DNA of 64,000 bases from an uncultured Oscillospiraceae bacterium (GTDB lineage Bacteria > Bacillota > Clostridia > Oscillospirales > Oscillospiraceae): positions 62,001 to 126,000 of the forward strand of contig CAKTVL010000001.1 in the NCBI GenBank assembly GCA_934623575.1, in the 5' to 3' direction. Positions 29,232 through 37,321 of the stretch are shown one piece after another. Made by a program: the position numbers and the translations under genes. Under the pieces are notes generated by a model, which was given only the letters and a program-made list of their open reading frames with translations, was not told where the DNA came from and made no database searches. How positions within the stretch are numbered: position 1 is the stretch's first letter; each line of letters opens with the position of its first letter.

Positions 29232-29742
29232 TCAACTGTCAACCTGTGCGTATCGCTGCCATAAGGGTGCGCAGGGTGCCGATTTTCTCCGAACTCCGTC
29301 TTTGTTTGTTGTTATGTAAAATAAACAAGGTGTGTTTCGCGGGTGAAAGCGGCGTTTTTCGTCCCTTACATTTTCTGGAAAATGGGCAAAAATCGTTTTG
29401 CACAAGCTGTTTTCCCCGGTGTGGAAAAAGTGGTGGAAACTGTGGATAACTTATTGTAAAAATTATGTCATGTAGAATTATGTCAAACGCTTGTAAAGGC
29501 TGTCCGGTTGCCTTTGGCGCCCCATTTTGTGGTAAAACCATGTCAAAACCGGAGAGAAGCGGGGACTTTCTCCCCCTTCCTGCCGCGGCCCGTCCCCCGG
29601 CGCTCCGGGCAGATCTCCCACTTTTTCCGGCGGAACAGGCTTTTCCACCGCCGGGCGATTACGTTATGTATTTTCGTTCCCGGTACACGCCTACCGACGC
29701 GGTAGGCGTGCGAAAAATCCGCCGGGCTTTGGTGAAAATGAG
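29232..29742. other. long intergenic region with two DnaA-box-like motifs
   Basis: About 510 bases without a convincing gene; short open frames on both strands lack ribosome sites and family resemblance. At 29420-29428 (TGTGGAAAA) and 29441-29449 (TGTGGATAA) are two perfect matches to the DnaA box on the minus strand (TTTTCCACA, TTATCCACA), followed by an AT-rich stretch with repeated TTATGTCA. No dnaA/dnaN genes are adjacent, so I do not call an origin. Confidence 0.4.
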
Positions 29743-29771
29743 TTGACGCCGCCGCCCGGATGTGCTATACT
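29743..29771 (+). promoter_or_regulatory. promoter of tRNA-Thr
   Basis: TTGACG (29743-29748), 17 bases, TATACT (29766-29771), 16 bases before the tRNA. Confidence 0.75.
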
Positions 29772-29786
29772 ATCCCTCGCATTGAT

Positions 29787-29862
29787 GCTTGTGTGGCTCA
29801 GCTGGCAGAGCAGCTCACTCGTAATGAGCAGGTCGCCGGTTCGAATCCGGCCACAAGCTCCA
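29787..29862 (+). tRNA. tRNA-Thr (anticodon CGT)
   Basis: A 76-base tRNA. Acceptor GCTTGTG/CACAAGC, discriminator T, CCA encoded. Anticodon stem GCTCA/TGAGC with loop CTCGTAA gives CGT (ACG codon). T arm GCCGG-TTCGAAT-CCGGC. Its 3' end is nearly duplicated at 31912-31933, suggesting past use as an integration site. Confidence 0.95.
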
Positions 29863-29865
29863 AAA
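29844..29865 (+). repeat. candidate attachment repeat, tRNA-Thr 3' end copy 1
   Basis: AATCCGGCCACAAGCTCCAAAA: 20 of 22 bases match the copy at 31912-31933. It spans the end of the tRNA T arm, acceptor and CCA, a usual target for site-specific integration. The att role is inference. Confidence 0.5.
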
Positions 29866-29897
29866 GTGACCGTATTCTTTTGAATACGGTCACTTTT
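29862..29897 (+). terminator. terminator of tRNA-Thr
   Basis: AAAAGTGACCGTATTC-TTTT-GAATACGGTCACTTTT, a perfect 16-bp stem ending in T4. Confidence 0.8.
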
Positions 29898-30020
29898 ATA
29901 TCTTTTCGAAGAATTTTCGACAAATGCAAAGCGGAATGGAATTGCTTTGAAGGGTGTTCTCGCCTCAAAGAAAGCATCCACCGCGCATTGGGAAAACTTC
30001 CCAGCACGGTGGATGCTTTT

Positions 30021-30668
30021 TTATTCCTCATCCTTGTATTTCTCCCGCAGGCTCTCGTGACCGCCGCGGGACTGCCGGACGTACTCACTTTTGGGGATGA
30101 GCAGATCTGACCAGCCACCGGCTTCCAGCGTGTACTGCGTCACGTCTGTAAACTCCAGCTCCGGGTCGAAGCCGTAGTTCATGCGGATGCGCCGTCGCCA
30201 ATCGGTGCGATCCGGCGGCGGCAGCAGCTTCTTCGCCGCGTCATGAGGGCCAAGCTCGTCAAAACTGTCAATTTTTCTGATAAACTCCTGCGCGGTCAGG
30301 CTATCGTGCAGATAGTCGTTCCGCGCCTGATGCGCCATCCGCTGCCACGCACTGTACTGTTTACCGCTCATGACGATCAGCCCGCCGCGTTCCTCCGGCG
30401 CGGCGTTTTCGTAGCGCTCCATACGCTCTGCCATCCTGCGGCGCAGCCGGTCATAGGTGTGGAGCGCCGCGTCCCGTTCCGCGTTGGCCTTCCGCTTCAG
30501 CAGCGGGCCAATGTCCTTGCAGCGGTCGCCGTCGATCGCCCGGTCGCAGTACAGCGTTTCCTTCTTCGTCTTGGGAATAAAGTAGTTCCAGCAGCATTCG
30601 CACCGCACGATACGCTGCCGGCTCTGCTGAAAATACAGCGACAGCTCCAGCAGGCACAGCTCAAACAT
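30021..30668 (-). CDS. DUF6076-like zinc-ribbon protein, N-terminus truncated
   Basis: A 215-residue reading whose N-terminal part includes a Cys cluster (RCECCWNYFIPKTKKETLYC) typical of proteins annotated DUF6076 in Clostridia, followed by a charged helical region and a GFDPELEFTDVTQYT tail. Those proteins are usually longer at the N-terminus. The first visible Met at 30668 lies at the exact junction with a recombinase fragment on the other strand, so this is probably the surviving C-terminal part of an interrupted gene. The family name is from memory. Function unknown; such genes are common on mobile elements. Confidence 0.55.
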   Translation of the reverse strand: MFELCLLELSLYFQQSRQRIVRCECCWNYFIPKTKKETLYCDRAIDGDRCKDIGPLLKRKANAERDAALHTYDRLRRRMAERMERYENAAPEERGGLIVMSGKQYSAWQRMAHQARNDYLHDSLTAQEFIRKIDSFDELGPHDAAKKLLPPPDRTDWRRRIRMNYGFDPELEFTDVTQYTLEAGGWSDLLIPKSEYVRQSRGGHESLREKYKDEE

Positions 30669-30670
30669 AT

Positions 30671-31342
30671 GACAAGCGCAAGGGACGCTACACCAGCTTC
30701 TCCTGCTGGGTATACAAGAACTACGGCAAGGAGCGATGCACCTCTCACTCTATCGGATGGAAAACACTGAATCAACTGGTACTGGAGGACATCCGCCGCA
30801 ATGCGCTGGAAGCACGCCGCCACGTGGGGGGTTACATGGACATGCTGCTGGCCATCAAGGAGGATCGGCAAAAGGAGGAAATAGAGCGCTGCCGCCGCGA
30901 ACTGAAAAAAGCGGACAAGCGCATGGAGGAGCTGACAAAGATCCTGAATAAGCTCTATGAGGACGTGGCCCTTGAGAAAATCAGTGAGGATCGGTATCAG
31001 GCCATGGCACCAAAGTATGAGCGGGAACAGGCAGAACTGCGCGGAAAACGGGAAGCGCTGTCTGCGGAGATCGCCAGGAATGATGAGCTCTACAATAATA
31101 TCCAGCAGTTCATCCCTCTGGTTTGGAAGTATACCGACCTGCAGGAGCTGACGCCATACGTCCTTAACGAGCTGATCGAGAGAATCGTGGTACACGAGAA
31201 GGTGATCGGACCGGACGGCGTAAAAACGCAGCAGGTGGATATTTACTATAAATTCATCGGGCTGATCAGCCCGAAAGCCGAGGGCGGCTGTTCGGGTGAG
31301 GTCACCAGGGCGGCGCATCCGCAGGAGAACCGATCTGCTTGA
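30671..31342 (+). pseudogene. large serine recombinase, C-terminal remnant
   Basis: One open frame of about 223 codons without a start of its own. It begins with the end of a recombinase zinc ribbon (YKNYGKERCTSHSIGWKTLN), then QLVLEDIRRNALEARRHV and a long Lys/Glu coiled coil, ending in the FIGLISPKAEGG-type tail seen in TnpX/Tn4451-like resolvases. The catalytic Ser domain and the first half of the zinc ribbon are missing. It abuts the truncated zinc-ribbon gene at 30668. Confidence 0.8.
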
Positions 31343-31397
31343 GAAAAACAAGGGTGGCGTTTAGCCAAAGCCCCGTAAGGATGTTTTTTGCAGGGAT

Positions 31398-31574
31398 ACT
31401 CAAAATGTACTGGATGATCTTGCTGAAAAATTCAATCGACCGCACCGCAAAACCAATGCTCTGCTTGCAGGATTGGTCTACTGCCCTCATTGCGGAAAGC
31501 GCCTGCGGGTTATACCCGAATCCAACCGCTGGACTAACGGTATGATGACTTCTTCCGGGCAACCGGTTACATAG
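31398..31574 (+). pseudogene. serine recombinase zinc-ribbon fragment
   Basis: A 58-codon stretch TQNVLDDLAEKFNRPHRKTN followed by ALLAGLVYCPHCGKRLRVIP, the segment of a large serine recombinase that leads into its zinc ribbon. This segment should precede the material at 30671-31342, yet lies after it, so two recombinase copies or a rearrangement are involved. No start or catalytic domain. Confidence 0.7.
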
Positions 31575-31911
31575 ATAACACACAGGAAACCGGAGCTGTT
31601 ACATCCGTTTTGCCTGTGTGTAATTCAGATGAATGTTGCAAATACAATGAGGTATTTGCAATTCCATTTCGTATGCGCCAAACTATTTGTGTCGTTCATT
31701 CTTGAATGACCTCCCTTTGTTTTGCAGCTTGCAGTTGCCAGACCGCATCTCTACTATAACAGAGGGAGTTTTATTTTCCTCATCGGCACAAGCCTTTTTT
31801 GAACCACTCGCCCAGCGAGTGGTTTTCATTAGACAAAAAGGAAAACCACCTTGGGGTGGTTTTCCCTTTTTGCAGAGCTGGTCCGGAGTCGAAGCTTATA
31901 CCCGGAGGATA
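31575..31911. other. intergenic remnant region with hairpins
   Basis: About 340 bases without a gene. Contents: a GAACCACTCGC/GCGAGTGGTTTTC hairpin (31800-31827), a terminator-like hairpin AAAAAGGAAAACCACC/GGTGGTTTTCCCTTTTT (31835-31872), and GAGCTGGTCCGG (31875-31886) that could pair with CCGGCTACCAGCTC (31915-31928), resembling the acceptor of a degenerate tRNA-like structure. Confidence 0.5.
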
Positions 31912-31933
31912 AATCCGGCTACCAGCTCCAAAA
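31912..31933 (+). repeat. candidate attachment repeat, tRNA-Thr 3' end copy 2
   Basis: AATCCGGCTACCAGCTCCAAAA, 20/22 identical to 29844-29865 and in the same orientation. It is followed, like the tRNA, by a terminator-type hairpin (31930-31968, CAGCC/GGTGGCTTTCTTTTT). Confidence 0.5.
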
Positions 31934-31974
31934 AGGAAAACGCAGCCTTGTGGTGGCTTTCTTTTTGATTAGTA

Positions 31975-32997
31975 TCAGCGTTGTACTCTGCCAGAGCCAT
32001 CGCCGGACATGAGGCGCAGGACCTCGTCTACTGAGGAGAGATTGAAGTCAAACTCAATGCTTTGCTTAAGGCACGATGCTGCAACTGCAAAATTGAGGGT
32101 CTTCTGGCTGTCAAAGCCATTAAGATAGCCGTAGATAAGCCCGGAGGCGAAAGAATCGCCGCCACCCACGCGGTCAACGAGCTGAATGGTATACTTCGGC
32201 GAGCAATAGCAATGCCCGTTGGTATACAGTAGTCCCGACCACTCGTTTACAGACGCCGAAATGGACCCGCGCATGGTAATACCCACTGCGGAAAAACCGT
32301 AGGCGTCAATAAGCTGCCGAGCGATCTGCTCGTAGCCGTCTACGCTGAGCTTGCCGGCGGTGATGTCCGTATCCGGCGCCTTCAGACCGAGGACCTTCTC
32401 CGCGTCCTCCTCATTGGCGATGAGTACATCCACATACTTCATCAGCGGGCGCATGACCGCCTGGGCCTGCTCCGGAGTCCAGAGTGCCTTGCGATAGTTA
32501 AGATCACAGCTTATCTTCACACCATGGCGCTTTGCCGCAATACAGGCCTCCTCGCACACGCCGCCCAGCTCCGGGCCCAGGGGTACGGTAATGCCGGTAA
32601 AGTGGAACCAATCTGCATCCTTGAATATCTCATCCCATGCAAACTCACCGCACTTCGCCTGGGATATGGAAGTGTTCTTCCTGTCGTAAATAATCTTCGA
32701 TGGGCGCTGTGATGCGCCGCGCTCCAGGTAGTACAAGCCGATGCGATCACCGCCGTGAACCACATGGTTCGTCTTGACACCGTACATCGCCATCTTACGC
32801 AACGCGCAATCGGCAATCTCGTTATGCTCCGGCAGGCGCGTCACAAACTCGCTTTCCACGCCCATGTACGACAGGGAAACGCACATATTCGCCTCTGCAC
32901 CGGTGTAGTTGACATTGAAGGTCTCCGCCTGCGGGAAACGGAGATATCCGTTGGGCGCCAACCTGACCATAATTTCACCAAAGCCGACAAACTTCAT
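31975..32997 (-). CDS. kdgK: 2-keto-3-deoxygluconate kinase (PfkB family)
   Basis: A 340-residue sugar kinase. The N-terminal GEIMVRLAPNGYLRFPQAET, the GAEANMCVSLSYMG substrate region and YYLERGASQRPSKIIYDRKN match bacterial KDG kinases. The catalytic loop is VDRVGGGDSFASGLIYG, with GGGDS in place of the common GAGD, retaining the Asp base. It phosphorylates 2-keto-3-deoxygluconate to KDPG, the substrate of the aldolase encoded 8 bases upstream. ATG 32997 follows GAGGTG. Confidence 0.9.
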   Translation of the reverse strand: MKFVGFGEIMVRLAPNGYLRFPQAETFNVNYTGAEANMCVSLSYMGVESEFVTRLPEHNEIADCALRKMAMYGVKTNHVVHGGDRIGLYYLERGASQRPSKIIYDRKNTSISQAKCGEFAWDEIFKDADWFHFTGITVPLGPELGGVCEEACIAAKRHGVKISCDLNYRKALWTPEQAQAVMRPLMKYVDVLIANEEDAEKVLGLKAPDTDITAGKLSVDGYEQIARQLIDAYGFSAVGITMRGSISASVNEWSGLLYTNGHCYCSPKYTIQLVDRVGGGDSFASGLIYGYLNGFDSQKTLNFAVAASCLKQSIEFDFNLSSVDEVLRLMSGDGSGRVQR

Positions 32998-33005
32998 ACA
33001 GCACC

Positions 33006-33653
33006 TCAATTCTCGTCAGCAATCGCCCTGAAGGTCTTTGCTCGTGCGCTCAGCTCGGCATAGTTGTTCTCCGCGATACAGTTCTTGTCTGTGAGCCGGC
33101 CGCTGATACCCGCGCCGGCCATGCCCGCCTGAAGGAAAGAGGCGAAATTCTCCTCCTTGATGCCGCCGGTGGCAATGAGGTTAACGTGGCTGATAGGCGC
33201 ACGCACGTCTTTGATATACGGCACGCCCAGATAGCCTGCGGGAAAGAGCTTGACAAAATCCGCCCCTGCGTTGTGTGCGGTAAGTATCTCGGAGGGGGTC
33301 ATTGCGCCGGGGATAGAAAGCATCTCGCTGGCCTTCGTTGCGGCTATCACCCTGCAGTCTGTGTTTGGAGAAATGATGTACTCACAGCCGGCTTGCTTTG
33401 CTGCCGTGACCTGTTCCTCCGTGAGAACGGTGCCTGCGCCAAAATGCATCGTGCCGCCGAAGCGCGCCTTAAGCTGTACAATGGACTCCGCCGTAGTGGT
33501 CACGCAGTCCGGATCACTTTGGTCGAATGTCAGTTCCATAAGGTGCACATTGCCGTTGCACATTGCCTCCGTAAGTCTCATGAGCGTATCTCCGTATATT
33601 CGGCGCACGATCACAATGACCTTGTCATGAAGTATGAGTTCTCTGATGTTCAT
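33006..33653 (-). CDS. eda: KDPG/KHG aldolase
   Basis: A 215-residue class I aldolase. Markers: VIVIVRRIYGDTLMRLTEAM, GTVLTEEQVTAAKQAGCEYI with ISPNTD, and the Schiff-base lysine region GADFVKLFPAGYLG. It cleaves KDPG to pyruvate and glyceraldehyde-3-phosphate. ATG 33653 follows AGGAGG. It lies upstream of kdgK in a two-gene unit below the GntR regulator gene. Confidence 0.92.
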   Translation of the reverse strand: MNIRELILHDKVIVIVRRIYGDTLMRLTEAMCNGNVHLMELTFDQSDPDCVTTTAESIVQLKARFGGTMHFGAGTVLTEEQVTAAKQAGCEYIISPNTDCRVIAATKASEMLSIPGAMTPSEILTAHNAGADFVKLFPAGYLGVPYIKDVRAPISHVNLIATGGIKEENFASFLQAGMAGAGISGRLTDKNCIAENNYAELSARAKTFRAIADEN

Positions 33654-33699
33654 TTTTTCCTCCTTCTGCGTATCGCTGCGTTTGGTCATGCTGTCTGTA

Positions 33700-34401
33700 T
33701 CAGATCGTATTTGTTTCCGCCATATGGATGACCATGCTGGCATAGGCGGCATCAGAATTGCCGGTCTCCAACGCGCGAATGATCGTCTTGTGGTTTTCTA
33801 CGTTCGTGTCAGGAATGCGCGGCGCCTCGTATGGCAGCCAGCGGCACAGCACCACGTCCCAGTACAACTCCATTATGTGCCGTGCCAAGCGGTTGGAGAT
33901 ATTCTCAAAGAGCGTGAGATGGAAATCTCTGTCAAGCCAGTGGTACTCCAGCGGCTCGCAATTGTTCATCTGTTCGACGATGCCCTTCAGTCGCGTCAGT
34001 TGATCCTCTGTCAGTTTGCAGCATGCCTCCTTCACAAAGCACACCTCAAGGCAATTGCGTACATCGTAGATGTCCTTGATCTCCTCTTTGTTGAAACGTA
34101 TGCTGTACTGAATGTAATCCAACAGTCTTTCCCCGTTGTACTCGGCAACGTACATACCGTCACCCTGCTTGCATTCAATAAAGCCGGCGCCTTCCAGCAT
34201 ACGGATGCCTTCGCGCAGGGATGTCCTGCTCACGTCCAGTATAGATGCAAACTCTGCCTCCGACGGGAGCTTTGTGCCGGGCTGAAGCTGATTGTCGAAA
34301 ATATAACTGCGTATGCTCTCGCAAACAGTCTGTCTCAAATTCTGGTTTATCTGACCTGCTTTGGAACCGTCCATTGCCATGTTCGTATTTGCCTCCTTCA
34401 T
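33700..34401 (-). CDS. FadR/GntR-family regulator of the sugar-acid island
   Basis: A 233-residue regulator. N-terminal winged HTH: LRQTVCESIRSYIFDNQLQP, then GTKLPSEAEFASILDVSRTS and LREGIRMLEGAGFI. The C-terminal FCD ligand domain has the helix with CLEVCFVKEACC and the metal-type residues Asp (WLDRDFH), His (DFHLTLF) and late His (VENHKTI). Such regulators sense sugar acids or other carboxylates. Two promoters in the adjacent 375-base gap share a spacer motif that is probably its operator. It heads the leftward GntR-eda-kdgK run. Confidence 0.9.
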   Translation of the reverse strand: MKEANTNMAMDGSKAGQINQNLRQTVCESIRSYIFDNQLQPGTKLPSEAEFASILDVSRTSLREGIRMLEGAGFIECKQGDGMYVAEYNGERLLDYIQYSIRFNKEEIKDIYDVRNCLEVCFVKEACCKLTEDQLTRLKGIVEQMNNCEPLEYHWLDRDFHLTLFENISNRLARHIMELYWDVVLCRWLPYEAPRIPDTNVENHKTIIRALETGNSDAAYASMVIHMAETNTI

Positions 34402-34421
34402 ATCCTCTTGTAATCGCTTTA

Positions 34422-34450
34422 ACCATACAACTTATAGGATGTTTTGTCAA
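34422..34450 (-). promoter_or_regulatory. promoter of gntR-eda-kdgK with spacer operator
   Basis: Minus strand: TTGACA (34450-34445), 17 bases, TATGGT (34427-34422). The spacer contains TATAAGTTGTA (CATACAACTTATA on +), the motif repeated around the rightward promoter. Confidence 0.65.
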
Positions 34451-34470
34451 GAGGGTGTGTGTCGCGCTTT

Positions 34471-34710
34471 GCAGCTTGTATTATGAGTTGGCGATTGCTC
34501 TTCTGCGGTTTCCATAAGATTTTCGCCGTCACTTTGTGCACACTGCATAAATACTCCCCTCAAAACAACAATATATAGTGTTTTGCATCGCCGCTTTTCC
34601 ATATTTGTATCAAAAATATTCTGACGCTCTCCAAAAATCAGCTTGCATTCCCTTGCAACTTGTAGTATTATTCACTCACAAGAAAGAGCTGGTGGGACAG
34701 CAAGTTGTAT
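34471..34710. promoter_or_regulatory. repeated CAACTTRTA-type motifs, candidate GntR operators
   Basis: Beyond the copy at 34425-34436, related motifs occur at 34471 (GCAGCTTGTATTATG), 34655 (GCAACTTGTAGTATT) and, inverted, 34701 (CAAGTTGTATGATG). The 34655 copy lies inside the spacer of the rightward promoter. The rest of this gap holds no gene. Confidence 0.5.
34643..34671 (+). promoter_or_regulatory. promoter of the DapA-like/TctCBA operon
   Basis: TTGCAT (34643-34648), 17 bases, TATTAT (34666-34671), about 107 bases before the first gene. Confidence 0.55.
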
Positions 34711-34777
34711 GATGGGTGTCGCAGCGTTTGCGGTGCGCCCATCTCTCCACCAATGACAAAAGGAGCGTTGCCGATCC

Positions 34778-35692
34778 ATGAAAACACTTTACCCAGCCAT
34801 TGGCGTTCTTCCCGCAATAAACACCCCCTTTACCGAAGACGATAAAATCGATTTTGACGGGCTGCAGAAGCATCTGGACAACGCCGTCAATGCAGGCGTC
34901 GCCGGTCTCCTCATTCCGGTCGTTGCCAGCGAGGTGCTTCGCCTCACGGCGCAGGAGCGCCATGATATCTCTGTATGTGCGCAGGAGGTCGTGAACGGAC
35001 GCGTACCCATCTTCGGGGCCGCCACCGCCCCGACGCTGGAGGAGTGCCTGGCTTTTGTCAGGGAACTGACAGCTGTGGGTGCCGGCGTCATGGTCAAGAT
35101 ACCTTACGAATGTCCGGAGCAGTACCGCAGTTATGTGAAAGCCATTGCGGCGCAGGACCCCGCCTGCCTGATGATACAGGATTATGATTTGCTGGGTCCC
35201 GGCGTTCCCGTCGAACTTCTGGCGGAGCTTTACGATGAGATCGATTGCTACAACTGCCTCAAGGTGGAAACGCAGCTCCCCGGCGGCAAGTTCACAAAGA
35301 TACTCACCGCAACGGAAGGTCGCCTGCATGTATCGGGCGGCTGGTGCATCACCCAGTACATTGAGGCGCTGGACCGCGGCGTACACGGCATGGTCCCCAC
35401 CGGTATGAACGAGATATTCTGCAAGTTGGACAAGCTTTACCGCAGCGGACACCGCGACAAGGCAAACCGTCTCTTTACCTCAGTGCAGCCCGTTATTGCC
35501 TTTGCCAACCAGCAGGACATCCTCTCTCTGCACTTTTACAAGCGCCTGTTGTGGAAGCAGGGATTCTACAAAACTCCCAACATCCGCACCCCCGGTCTTG
35601 ATTTTGACAAATACTATGTCCGCATTGCGGACGAGCAGATCGAACGTGCGCTCAGTCTCATAGAAGACGTAAAAGCCGGAAAGTATGACTGA
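34778..35692 (+). CDS. DapA/NAL-family lyase or dehydratase
   Basis: A 304-residue (beta/alpha)8 class I aldolase-superfamily protein. It starts LYPAIGVLPAINTPFTEDDK; the GVAGLLIPVVASEVLRLT region replaces the dihydrodipicolinate-synthase GTTGE loop, and the Schiff-base Lys is in NCLKVETQLPGG. The altered loop and the surrounding sugar-acid genes argue against lysine biosynthesis and for a 2-keto-3-deoxy-sugar-acid lyase or dehydratase. The substrate is inference. It is the first gene of the rightward operon. Confidence 0.85.
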   Translation: MKTLYPAIGVLPAINTPFTEDDKIDFDGLQKHLDNAVNAGVAGLLIPVVASEVLRLTAQERHDISVCAQEVVNGRVPIFGAATAPTLEECLAFVRELTAVGAGVMVKIPYECPEQYRSYVKAIAAQDPACLMIQDYDLLGPGVPVELLAELYDEIDCYNCLKVETQLPGGKFTKILTATEGRLHVSGGWCITQYIEALDRGVHGMVPTGMNEIFCKLDKLYRSGHRDKANRLFTSVQPVIAFANQQDILSLHFYKRLLWKQGFYKTPNIRTPGLDFDKYYVRIADEQIERALSLIEDVKAGKYD

Positions 35693-35763
35693 AGCAGCAA
35701 ATCCCATCCGTGTGACTTAGTGGGTAATAACCCCTGAGTAAATAAAAGTAAGGAGAAGAAAAA

Positions 35764-36738
35764 ATGAAAAAGCTTTTTGCAGCAATTCTGTCCCTGTGCA
35801 TGTTGTTTGGTCTGTGCGCCTGCGGTGATCGGTCCAAGGTCACGGACGCAGAATTCCCCACTAAGCAGATCTCTGTCATCTGCCCCTACGGTGCGGGCGG
35901 CGCCTCTGACGTTATCAGCCGCCTCTATGCCGCCGGCATGGAGAGTACGACCGGTGTCTCCGTCATCGTTGAGAACAAGACCGGCGCGGGCGGTGCGGTA
36001 GGCTTTGAGGCAGCCGCAAACGCCTCTCCTGACGGCTACACCCTTGGCTACGTCTCCGCGGAGATCACCACGCTCAAGGCTCTGGGCAACACCGACGTCT
36101 CTCCCGAGGACTTCATCTTTCTCGGTCGCGTGATGCAGATCCCCACCTGCGTCATCGTGACCAAGGACAGCCCCTATCAGACGCTGCAGGATCTGATCGA
36201 TGCCGCTGCAGCCAACCCCTCCTCTGTTTCTGTGGGAACCACCAACGCCGGCTCCTTCTATCACATCGGCTCCCTCAAGCTTGAGCAGGCTGCAGGCGTG
36301 AAATTCAATCACGTCCCCTATGCCGAGGGCGCAGCTTCCACCATCGCGGCGCTGATGGGCGGCGAGATCAATGCCGCCACCGTGGGTGCCTCCGAGTGCA
36401 AGAGCAATGTTGACTCCGGCGAGTTCCGCCTCCTGGCTGTTTTGGCCGATGAGCGTTGCGCTACCTTCCCTGATGCTCCCACCGCAAAGGAGCTTGGCTA
36501 TGACGCTGTCTCCTCCACTTGGGGTGCCTTCGTCTGCCCGAAGGGTACGCCTGACGAAATCGTCACTATCCTCCGTCAAGCCACCGAGTCCGCTATCAAC
36601 AGCGATGACATGAAGACCACTCTGGCGGAGCGCGGCTTTGAGCATGCCTATATTGCCGGCGAAGAGTTCCAGACCATTGCCGAGCAGTTGGCCGTTGACA
36701 ACGCCAAGATCATCGAGGAATTCGACCTTGCCGTATAA
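35764..36738 (+). CDS. TctC-family tripartite tricarboxylate transporter binding protein
   Basis: A 324-residue lipoprotein (LCMLFGLCAC lipobox, Cys about residue 20). Bug/TctC hallmarks: ISVICPYGAGGASDVISRLY, VIVENKTGAGGAVGFEAAAN, GYTLGYVSAEITTL, and a VGTTNAGSFYHIGSLKLEQA segment. It captures a carboxylate for the TctAB membrane part encoded next. Given the neighbours, sugar acids are likelier than citrate. A hairpin after the gene may favour extra binding protein over permease. Confidence 0.92.
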   Translation: MKKLFAAILSLCMLFGLCACGDRSKVTDAEFPTKQISVICPYGAGGASDVISRLYAAGMESTTGVSVIVENKTGAGGAVGFEAAANASPDGYTLGYVSAEITTLKALGNTDVSPEDFIFLGRVMQIPTCVIVTKDSPYQTLQDLIDAAAANPSSVSVGTTNAGSFYHIGSLKLEQAAGVKFNHVPYAEGAASTIAALMGGEINAATVGASECKSNVDSGEFRLLAVLADERCATFPDAPTAKELGYDAVSSTWGAFVCPKGTPDEIVTILRQATESAINSDDMKTTLAERGFEHAYIAGEEFQTIAEQLAVDNAKIIEEFDLAV

Positions 36739-36771
36739 GCACACTTCATATCCCCTATCGCGGTGAGCGGC

Positions 36772-36812
36772 AAAGGGGAACGGCAAGCTTGTTGGCGTTC
36801 CCCTTTGTTCTT
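36772..36812 (+). terminator. attenuating hairpin between tctC-like and tctB-like genes
   Basis: AAAGGGGAACG (36772-36782) pairs with CGTTCCCCTTT (36796-36806), followed by GTTCTT: a leaky terminator that would lower permease expression relative to the binding protein. Confidence 0.6.
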
Positions 36813-36839
36813 CATTTCATATCAAAAGGAGGCTAAAGC

Positions 36840-37307
36840 ATGAAAATGCGCGGCGATACCATACCAGGCCTTGTCTTTGTCCTCTTGGGCGGGCTCTCGC
36901 TTGCCTATGTGTTCACGCAGCCAAAGCTCATCATATTCGGCGAGAGTGCCACCGGCAGGCTTGGTCCCGGCTTTTTCCCTCTGCTGTGCGCTGCTCTTCT
37001 CATCCTGTTCGGCATCGCGCTGGTGATTCGCGGGATCTCTCAGAACGGCAAAGTAGACTTTTTCCAGATGACCCCTGAGAAAAAGAAGAATTTCAAGACA
37101 ATGGCACTGCTCATAGGCTCCTGTGCGCTGTTCATTGCGGCATGGAAACTCACCAACCAGTTTATTGTCTGCCTGTTTGTCTACTCTATCGTTGTAAACC
37201 TTCTGCTCAAGCGCAGCTGGAAGTATACTATCATTTTCGCCGTTGTTATCACCGGCTTTGTATACGCCATGTTCTGCCTTGGCTTTTCACTTACATTCAG
37301 AGTCTAA
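36840..37307 (+). CDS. TctB-family small permease subunit
   Basis: A 155-residue protein with four hydrophobic segments (about 8-25, 40-62, 84-105, 115-150) and the TctB-type RLGPGFFPLLCAALLILFGI segment. It partners TctA in the tripartite tricarboxylate transporter. It has an AGGAGG site and is followed 14 bases later by the TctA gene. Confidence 0.9.
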   Translation: MKMRGDTIPGLVFVLLGGLSLAYVFTQPKLIIFGESATGRLGPGFFPLLCAALLILFGIALVIRGISQNGKVDFFQMTPEKKKNFKTMALLIGSCALFIAAWKLTNQFIVCLFVYSIVVNLLLKRSWKYTIIFAVVITGFVYAMFCLGFSLTFRV

Positions 37308-37321
37308 GGAGGCGGATAAAT

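Noticed and set aside
29420..29460. Replication origin
   Set aside because: Only two DnaA boxes and no dnaA/dnaN/recF neighbourhood; kept as an observation only.
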